Below are positions 1 to 8,500 of a stretch of DNA of 64,000 nucleotides, piece by piece. Origin of the DNA: Brachionus plicatilis (lineage: Eukaryota > Rotifera > Eurotatoria > Ploima > Brachionidae); NCBI GenBank assembly GCA_010279815.1, contig QEOQ01000378.1, forward strand, positions 794,275 through 858,274. The letters are read 5' to 3'. A program made the position numbers and the translations under genes. Positions within the stretch are counted from its first letter, which is position 1. Each line of letters begins with the position of its first letter. Under the pieces are notes generated by a model. The model searched no databases. It was not told the DNA's origin and worked only from the letters and a program-made list of their open reading frames with translations.

Positions 1-300
1 ACATTGTCACTGAAGACTATCATTGGGCAAAAGGCAATAAATAAGCGACCTCTAGGGTGTCAGAAACTACAACTGAATATTACATACCGGCTGAACAATT
101 GGAACATTTTTAGTCAATCTAAAAAGTGAGCTTTCACTATTTGGATCTCGACTCCAAATAGAGATGATATCAAAGTCAACTGGAATGAAGGTAAATTCAC
201 CTATCTAACATTTTTGAGCTGTTCATATGCTAACGTCAGTCAGTCTTGGTTAAAATTTGTCAAAAAAGTACCATCAGCAATAGATGTATCAATTACCAAA
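1..300. other. Unassigned, slightly GC-richer segment at the window edge
   Basis: This stretch is visibly less AT-rich than the following 2 kb, which often marks coding or formerly coding DNA here. Short open stretches exist on both strands but each is closed by stops within about 50 codons, and none matched a family I know. It may be the end of an exon or a transposon relic cut by the window edge. No function is proposed. Confidence 0.2.
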
Positions 301-356
301 TTATATTTTTTAATTTTTTTCTTTAAATAAATAACATTTAATTTTTAAATCTTTAA

Positions 357-705
357 TTCTTTTTAGGTCAAATTAAATATTTTCTCAATAAATTATTATT
401 TTATTTGTTTGTCTGTGCCGAGCTAAAGATCCTTCAGATTAAAAAATTAAAAATCAAAAAATTAAAAATTAGATAAACAATAAAAGTTAAAGGCCGAAAT
501 GCTGAATTCCTGATGAACCGCATCTTTTTAATATTAGTTTCTGGGAAACAGTTATGACATGGTTTATTATAAATAATATAAATATAACTAAAGATTTATA
601 AAGGTTTTCTTATAATGGATTTATGAAGGATCTTTAATTATGTACAGACAAACAAATAAATAAAATAATTATTTATTAAGAAAACATTTAATTTTACCTA
701 AAAGA
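357..705. repeat. Inverted repeat, small foldback element
   Basis: The segment 357-438 (TTTTTAGGTCAAATTAAAT ... TTTGTTTGTCTGT ... AAAGATCCTTC) returns as its reverse complement at about 624-705, with scattered mismatches, around an AT-rich core of about 185 bases. The arm motif TTTGTTTATCTGT followed by a CTCCTTCAGATTAAA-like block also recurs singly near 32160-32200 and 48300-48345, so this is a dispersed repeat family. It is noncoding. Confidence 0.6.
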
Positions 706-1373
706 TATCGTGAAATAGTTAAAAAAATAGTTTTTAAAGTTTGTTTCTTAGATTTAAAAAAAAAATATTTATTTTTAATTTAGGATTATACAGCAGTGAT
801 TTGAAATGATGATACGATTAAATTTTTGTAACGAAAAACAATATTGGTTTATATATTAACTGAATCTTAAATTAAAAACAAAAAATGAAATTTATATGGG
901 CTATTAAATTAGGTTTTAAAAAATTTTAATGAATCTTAGCGAACAGTAGCTTTTTAAAATTAGATTCAGATTAATTTCCTTTAATAAAGTTGTAAATCTT
1001 TAACGAGGTCTTTTTTAGCCGACAATAAAAATTGGTTTATATAAGCATATTGCTGTATGGTCATGTGATATGATGTATACAAACATCATTTTTTATCTTC
1101 TTTTGTTGTTCATTCTTGTTAAAAAATATTCAAACTATTCTTAACTTAAACTAATTCTCTCATGTTCGGGACTCTCCTACAATATGCTTCAACAAAACCA
1201 TGTAAATTAAAAAAAAAACTAAACTACTTTTTGAAATAAATTTCTCTTGGTAGTTAGAAGGTTTGAATTTTTATAACAAAGTTAATTCTTAAGGCTATGT
1301 AAAATACTGAAATAAAACTTTTCAAAGAAAAATAACTTAAAAATATTTTTTTTAATTTTAATAACAAAAAAAA
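706..1373. other. AT-rich intergenic DNA, nothing recognised
   Basis: Homopolymer-rich sequence with no open frame of useful length, no RNA gene and no clear repeat boundary. Confidence 0.5.
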
Positions 1374-2225
1374 ACCTACGTTAAGAATATTCTTAGTTCT
1401 TAGAAATCTTAGATCTTAGAAGTTTTCTAAGAAAAAAAAATTTAAGATTCTTAGATGTTTAACTTCTAAGAACATCTAAGAACAACTAAGTATTCTTAAA
1501 TATTTTTTTTAAATGACAAAAATGTTCTTTCTTTTTATACTAAAATAAAATATATTTGAGTCAATCAGATTCTTCTTTTTTTAAACTTTACTTTTTAAAA
1601 CGTTCGACTGTCTTAGATTAGAACGATTTATTACTCCAATTTTGGCGCAAAAATTAGAAAAAAATCTCAACTTAAAAAAATAGTATCCTCTTTTACAAAA
1701 TATTCAAACTTTAAGCAAAATTATGTACTAAATAACGTGATTAATTAAAAGAGATAAAATGAATGAAATGACATTTTGAACTTGCTGTTTCAACTCTTTA
1801 TTGAATTCTTTTTCTTGATTTTTAACCTTTTATCAATAGAAAGTCCTTAACAAGAACATTTTTACTAAACCTTAATTCTTTTCTGACTTCCAAATGAAAT
1901 TTTGAAATTTTTTAGCTTAGACTCAAAAAACTTACTAATTTTTGCGCCAAAATTGGAGTAATAAATCGTTCTAATCTAGGACAGTCGAACGTTATAAAAA
2001 GTAAAGTTTAAAAAAGAAGAATCTGATTGACTCAAATATATTTTATTTTAGTATAAAAAGAAAGAACATTTTTGTTAAAAAAAATGTTAAAAAAAATATT
2101 TAAGAATTCTAAGTTGTTCCTAGATGTTCTTATAAGTTAAACATCTAAGAATCTTAAATTTTTTTTTCTTAGAAAACTTCTAAGATTTAAGATTTCTAAG
2201 AACTAAGAATATTCTTAACGTAGGT
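1374..2225. mobile_element. 852-bp foldback (long terminal inverted repeat) element
   Basis: The left arm 1374-1657 begins ACCTACGTTAAGAATATTCT and the right arm 1935-2225 ends with its reverse complement; the arms stay alignable for about 285 bases, down to the inner motif GGCGCAAAAATTAG (1644-1657) mirrored at 1935-1948. A loop of about 277 bases separates them. Nothing in it codes for a protein. Both flanks are A-rich, so a target-site duplication cannot be read. This is a non-autonomous DNA transposon of foldback or MITE type; its superfamily is unassigned. Confidence 0.85.
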
Positions 2226-2321
2226 AAAAAAAAAATAGTCAAAAATAAATTTATAAACAATATAAAAAAAAAAATTTAATTAAAGAAAAAATAGAAAGTA
2301 GAGACGAAAGAGTCAGGAAGA

Positions 2322-3228
2322 AACTTTAATTATTTTTCAAGTGTCTTAAACTACATTGAGTTCGTTGCCAAATTATAATTGCTCTGATATTTTCTAACCA
2401 AATGTCGATTTTAAATTTGTCTTTAAAGTTTTCAAATAAAGATTTTAGAAGAATCAATTAAAAGAAGGATGAAACAATGACTTATTTTAATCAATTTTAA
2501 AAATAAAGCTTTTATTAAAAATACATTATAAGCCACCATAACTCTGCCGTAAGCCGGTCCCAAGCCCAGGATGAGAAAAGAGGAGGGTGGTGGCAGCCAC
2601 ACTATGTGGTCTTCTACGAGTCTGAAGAAGAGCTGTATTACGGGTACATAGATCTACGGGTCTTTGTCCTAGTCTTGTCGTATGAGGGTGCCGCTGGCTT
2701 GACCATCATCCAGTATAGAATCTTAGCAGAGCGAGAACTTGTTTTACAGCTGACCCTCTTTGGATAGCCGTAACTTTGGAAGCACTAAAGTTAAGGCATT
2801 CTCTCTTTCTAAATTGAGAATGTCGCTTGGTTTGTGGTTCCAAGCTAGTCTAAATAGTAGCCGAGTTCGCAGCCAAATTAAAAGTGCTCGGATGAGTGTC
2901 GCTGTTTATGATGAACGTCCCACGTGCTTCTTAGGGGAAGACGCCGTCATAACTATGCCGTATGCCGGTCCCAAGCCCGGATGAAAAAATAGGAGGGTGA
3001 CAAAAATTTTACGTACAAATATTTTTAACTATTTTTATTAAAAAAAAAACAGATCCTTGAAAAAAAAACATTGTTTAGGTAAAAAATTGTAATTTTGTTC
3101 AAGCTTTAACTTTAATTATTTTTCAAGTGTCTTAAACTACATTGAGTTCGTTGCCAAATTATAATTGCTCTGATATTTTCTAACCAAATGTCGATTTTAA
3201 ATTTGTCTTTAAAGTTTTCAAATAAAGA
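2322..3228. repeat. Pair of 121-bp direct repeats bracketing a LINE-like block
   Basis: Bases 2322-2442 and 3108-3228 are the same sequence (starting AACTTTAATTATTTTTCAAG and ending TTTTCAAATAAAGA), in the same orientation, 666 bases apart. The segment between them includes the GC-richer block at 2530-2999. The arrangement could be a partial tandem duplication or the trace of an inserted element. A related AATAGAAAGTAGAGACGAAAG tract sits just before the first copy (about 2290) and again near 4335. Confidence 0.75.
2530..2999 (+). mobile_element. Fragment resembling the 3-prime region of a non-LTR retrotransposon
   Basis: This block is much richer in GC than its surroundings. It contains two imperfect copies of a motif of the form CATAACT.TGCCGTA.GCCGGTCCCAAGCCC.GGATGA...AGGAGGGTG, at about 2538-2588 and 2947-2998. 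From memory, GGTCCCAAGCCCGGAT followed by GGAGGGT is a widespread tail motif of RTE-like LINEs and their SINEs in animals. A 74-codon open frame at 2760-2984 has no recognisable domain and is probably chance. Family assignment is tentative. Confidence 0.4.
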
Positions 3229-3423
3229 CAAATTAGCCCTTCAGAAACAAATTAAAATAAGTTAATTAAGTTAAAATGCGAATAAATTTGAGGTCACGAG
3301 AAAATGGAATAATTAAGATGTAAATTAATGATTCATAGAATATGGATAATTATTTGATAAGAGAACTTTGGCTCTATATTATTTGAGCTAATATTAAAAT
3401 ATCATAAATAATCTTTTTGCGAA

Positions 3424-3697
3424 AAATTAGTTTTTGAAGCTTCAATAAGTTGACCATTAAATTTCAAAATTTCATAAGAAGAACCGACGACACAGCCATA
3501 AGTATCGCAAGTAGCACAACAACTTTGGCTCGTACAACGCCAACCAAATTTTTTAGGACATTAAGATCTTGTTTAGAATTTTTCAAACGAAAAAAATGTC
3601 CTTTAAAAAATAGTTGCGGTTTATTTTTTTGAGAAAGTGTGACATAACCTTTCTCTTCTAATTCGAGATTTTTTAAATTATCAATTAATTGGTCCAT
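3424..3697 (-). pseudogene. FLYWCH-type zinc finger, frameshifted
   Basis: Reading the minus strand from 3697, the first frame gives LEEKGYVTLSQKNKPQLFFK then GHFFRLKNSKQDLN, matching the start of a FLYWCH finger. After a short A run (about 3556) the conserved remainder continues in the next frame: FGWRCTSQSCCATC followed by NGQLIEASKTNF, supplying the W-x-C and C-x(4)-C spacing. A single-base shift therefore splits the domain. FLYWCH fingers occur in some host genes and at the N-terminus of MULE transposases; MULE pieces elsewhere in the window (SWIM fingers near 8.4-9.0 kb, a core fragment at 31.4 kb) favour a transposon origin. The histidine end of the finger is not clear. Confidence 0.55.
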
Positions 3698-3700
3698 TAA

Positions 3701-4367
3701 ACTCTAAAAAGGAAAATTTATTATTTTGATCAAAAAGTGTTTATTCTAAAAAGGAAAATAATTTGCTTTATTGAAACAAATTTTTTATTTATTGAATAAT
3801 TTTTAGTCGCGTTTTTGATATTTTATACTTGCTTTTTTGAATCGTAAAAGCTAAAAAGTTGCTATTTTTTGCTAATTTAATTATGCTATTATAATCGAGA
3901 TATTTTATTGTTTGCTATTTTAAAATACTATAAAGGGTACCATCTAAAGTTTTTTGCATTTTTCATGGATAGTATCTAGGATAAATTTGGTAAGCAATTG
4001 ACTATTAGAGAGGTGGAAAGAAATCATTGAGTTTGTTCTAAAGGCGTTTCTTTTAGTTTACTCAATAACTATAATATCAATTTAATTTATATTACCCTTA
4101 ATATTGTGCCCTTTCTAATAAAAAATTTTCAAAAAATTAATCAAATTAAATTCGCACTTTTTTAATTAATTAACTACTAAGCAATAGATTAATTTTAAAT
4201 AATTCGACTAAAAAACACAGAAACTCCTCCCAACCTCGTATACAAATCTTTTAACATGGCGAAGATTTTTACTTCTATACAACCATTAAAAAACTGAAAA
4301 GTATTTTTTAAATATAGTTGTAAATAAATAAAAAAATAGAAAGTAGAGACGAAAGAAAAAATAAAAT
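3701..4367. other. AT-rich intergenic DNA, nothing recognised
   Basis: No open frame with family signature and no repeat boundary apart from the AATAGAAAGTAGAGACGAAAG tract near 4335, shared with about 2290. Confidence 0.4.
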
Positions 4368-4546
4368 ATTCAATTTGCTCAATTTGCTCAAAAATTTCAA
4401 ATGCGCAATTTCATTGCATGGCAATTTACCAAGTCTTTTAACTTTTAAAACTTTCAAATTTCAAATTAAAAATTGCAAATATGCAATGAAATATAATTGC
4501 GCATTTGAAATTTTTGAGCAAAAAGAGCAAATCGAAAATTGAACAA
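4368..4546. mobile_element. Short palindromic MITE
   Basis: The left end TTCAATTTGCTCAATTTGCT, followed by AAAATTTCAAATGCGCAATT, is mirrored at the right end by TTGCGCATTTGAAATTTTTG, AGCAAAAAGAGC and AAATTGAA. The arms are about 70 bases with small indels around a short centre. Noncoding; a miniature inverted-repeat element of unassigned superfamily. Confidence 0.65.
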
Positions 4547-4712
4547 AAATTTCTACTTTGCCATTTTCTTAATAGTTATAATCCAGTCTATTGATTAATT
4601 ATTTTTTTGCTTTTGTATTTTATTCCAGTCATAATTTAACTATAAAAAACTTTTGCCAATTCTTTTTCATTTTTTTGTAGGATTTAGAATTAAATCGAAT
4701 AAATATTTTTTA

Positions 4713-5065
4713 GGCATTGTGAAATTTCATACAAAACTTCCAATACAAAAATAAAAAAATTTTATAACTTTTGTTCAAAGTGTCAAAAACTTGTTCTGTA
4801 AATGAAACAAAGTGAAACAAATGTTGTTTCACCTTCTGCGGAAGTCTGCAAAATATGTGAAAATTAATTCCGTTTTATTTTTAAATCTTTTAAATTGGGT
4901 GCAATTTTGCAGAATTCGCACAGATTTTGCAGACTTCTGCAGAAGGTGAAACAACATTTGTTTCACTTTGTTTCATTTACAGAACAAGTTTTTGACACTT
5001 TGAACAAAAGTTATAAAATTTTTTTATTTTTGTATTGGAAGTTTTGTATGAAATTTCACAATGCC
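4713..5065. mobile_element. GGCATTGTGAA-family MITE, copy 1
   Basis: A 353-bp element that begins GGCATTGTGAAATTTCATAC and ends with the exact reverse complement. The long terminal inverted repeats run about 150 bases inward, through a GTTTCACTTTGTTTCA block and an inner TTCTGCAGAA-like block. TA lies immediately outside both ends, consistent with a TA target duplication of IS630/Tc1/mariner type. Two relatives occur in this window (9664-10017 and 17198-17502, the latter duplicated at 27710-28014). It has no coding capacity. Confidence 0.8.
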
Positions 5066-5067
5066 TA

Positions 5068-5550
5068 TTTTTTAAATTTATTTAATTTTACTGAATAATA
5101 AAACTATTTGATGGCAAAATGTTCAGGTAAAGATCAAAACCATATTTCTTCTTCTAAAATAAAAGCTAAAATATCTACAAATACATATTTTTTAATTTAA
5201 ACAAGCAATTTAAAATGTTTCTAATATTTACAATTAAAGATTATTTTAACTTAGTTTGATGGAAGAAAATAAGAAGATAATTTTTTTATCTAACATTTGA
5301 AACGATTAATATTTCAATCTGAAATTACTCACTAGACAATGAGTAATTTAGTAAGAACTCACCCTTTTAAATGTCACAGATAGAAAAAAATTAACAGTGC
5401 TAATTTTTATCTTTTATAATGATTACAGAGTGATCTAATTTTAAAACGAAATCCAAAGTTCTAACAAAATCCTAGAGAATAAGCAAATTATCTGTTGTTT
5501 AAATAAAATTATGGCTTTTGTTATCGTGTAAGCTATAATTAAACGCAAAG
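5068..5550. other. Upstream region of the P450 gene, otherwise featureless
   Basis: AT-rich DNA with no supported gene. It presumably contains the P450 promoter, since a TATA-like motif follows at 5553. Confidence 0.4.
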
Positions 5551-5552
5551 AC

Positions 5553-5561
5553 TATAAAAAA
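5553..5561 (+). promoter_or_regulatory. TATA-like motif before the P450 gene
   Basis: TATAAAAAA lies 37 bases before the ATG at 5590. If it is used, transcription would start within a few bases of the start codon, giving a very short leader. AT-rich context makes chance matches common. Confidence 0.35.
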
Positions 5562-5589
5562 GGTTGCTTTATTTTAATTTTGACAAAAA

Positions 5590-8500
5590 ATGAACTTGTT
5601 AGAATTAACTTCTAATCAATTCGAAATATTTAAAGAATATCTCAATTCTTTTAATTTTTCACTTGATTCGCTTTTTATTTTAAAAATTTCATCTGCGGCT
5701 CTATTTGGTTCTGGACTGTTATACTTTTTGAAAATATGGAATTCGTATCGCTTTTTTAAAAAGCTAGGAATCAAAAATGTTGATTACAAATTTTTACATG
5801 GCAACTTTCCGGAACTTCTTCAGAAAAAAGTGAATAATAAAATTTAAAAAAAAATCTTTTTTAAATTAATTCTTTAGAGTAACTCAAATCTTTTGCGAGA
5901 ATGGACCCAAAAATATGGAAAAACCTATGGATATTTTGAGGGTCATTTACCAGTTATGGTCACTAGTGATTTGGATATTATTCAAGAAGTATTCATTAAA
6001 CAATATTCTAATTTTTCGGCAAAAAAAAGAAGACTTATATCTCCTAATGATGATCATCCATCACTTAATTTGATTAACAGCACTGGTGTGCGGTGGAAGC
6101 GAATGAGAAATATCATGAATCCAACTTTTTCGTCTGCTAAAATAAGAGAGCTTTCACCAGATTTGATCAAGTGTACTGAGCGCTTAATTGAAATTTTGGA
6201 CCATGAACAAGAGAAATCCATTAATATAACCAATTTTTTCAAACGGTTTACCATGGACAGTATTTGGAATTGTGCGTTTGGCGTTGATGCCAACATACAG
6301 ATAAATCGGGACAATGAATATTTTGTCAATTGTGAGAAAACTTTTCAAATTTATGCAGAAAAAAATTTGCCAATACTAATAGGAAGTATTATGAGAGATT
6401 TTCAAACGATAAATTAAAAATTATACATATTTTTTTTCAAGTGTATTTTCATGAATTTAGAGCGCTAACTTTTTCAGTCTTGAACTTAATGAACAAATTG
6501 ATGTCCAAATTTGTCAACATAGAGTCTAGATTGCCGCTTTTTTGGTTTATGAATCGGGTTTTTAAGATTGTTGACAAGCGTAAACAAGATGGAATTAGAA
6601 AAAGAGATTACTTGCAGCTTTTAATTGATGCCGAAGGAAGCACTAGTGGAGACATTAATCTAAAGGCGGATAGTTTTTCAAATGTTCAGCTGGAAAAAAA
6701 AATGACCATTGATGTAAAATAAGATACGAAATAATTTTTGGCTTTTAATTTTAAAATTTTATTTAGGAAATTAAACAAAACGTGACTTTGTTCATGTTTG
6801 CTGGCTATGAAACTACTAGTACTATGTTGAGCTATTCGGCTCACACTCTGGCCAAGTACCAAGATGAACAGAAAAGATTGTATGATGAGATTAAAGAGTT
6901 TTTTGACTCAGACAATGATGTAATTAATCATAAAGAGTTTTTTAAAAGCCACATATCATAAATTGAAAAAACATTTTTAATTTGAAATATTGTTAAGATT
7001 AAATTAGCTAAGAGGTGTCCCAAAGATTTCTCAAGGATGTCAAAAAGTTTTCTAGATGGGTTAATTTTGTGACGAATTGATCATATTTTTATTCTAGTAA
7101 AATTATAAGCTATTTTTGATTGAAAAAAAAAGACTTTAAATTAGAGTTCAATACTATTAAGTATTTTTTTTGGTTTAAAACACTTTAAAAAAATATTTAA
7201 TTTCAACAAATTTTTGAATTAATTAACTAAAATTTTATGATGTAAGAATCATGTGTGATCATCAAGAATTTTTAATTTTTTTGACAAATAAAGGTGTAAA
7301 ATTTAAAAGGACCATTTTTCTAAGTAAAAAAATTTAACAAAATTAAAGGTAAATTTTTTGATCAAAAATGTAATCAAAGATATAGATTAAATTAATGTTG
7401 ATAATTTAATGAGTGAATCACAAAATTAACTAGCCCTAAAATTTTTATTTTAAATTATTTTTTCAGGTATTCAAAATTTTATTCTAAAATACTGAATTTT
7501 GAAAAAATATTTTAAAGAATCCTTATTTGGTATAAGATACACTATGCATCCCAAGAATAAATATGTGGATACACACTTAGACACATTCTCGGGTACATAT
7601 GAAGTTAAAACTAATTAAATTTTTTAATATTTTTATTCAAGTTGATTTAAGGCCTAAAAAAAATTTTTTATCATTATAATTTTTCTTGTTTAATTTAATC
7701 TTCGTACTTCTTTTTGTGTGTTATAATTTTTTTCTTCAAAATATTACTGAATTACAGAGCAAAAGGATATGGGGCAATCAGGTCTAAAATAGGACTTTTC
7801 ACATTTTTTAACTTTTCTATAGTGATTTTTGTAGATCTTGACGCGCTGATTCCAAATATATGTGTATTTTTTGTCCTAGGTAATTATTTTATGAATTATA
7901 GCCTTCGGAAGTTTTTAAGGGTATATTAGGTTTTTAAGCCATAACTTGGTCAAATTTTATCATTTTTTTATAAAAAATACACCAAAATGTTCAGAAAAGA
8001 GCGAAGAATCTGAAAATAATAGTATCAAGTCAAAAAAATCACGTAAAAAATGAACTATACTTGAAAAACCAAAAATTGGCTATGCCTCGCTTTAGACCCC
8101 CCGGGTACCCCCATGTCAAAGGACACCCCCCCAAAAAAAAATGTATTTTTTTCGGGTTGCTCAGTGTCTAAAACATACTAGAAAATCAGATCCTGCATTG
8201 AAACCCTTCTTGGAAAACTTTTATCTATCAAAGAAGTTTTATTAATCAATTGGTTTAATATTGGAAAAAGCTGGATAAAATAACTTTTTTAAAAGACAAA
8301 AAATATTTTTTTATTTTATTATTTCAATTATTCAGTATCTGAAATGTCGTCATCGTTTAAAATTGTATCATCATTCTCAAAATTATCTTGTTTACTGCAG
8401 TCAAAGCAAAAATTATAAAAAGTTTTGCTTTTATTTGATACAATCTTTTTCGGATTTTTTCTTGCAAAGCCTAAGTACCAAATTACACTTGTTACATGGG

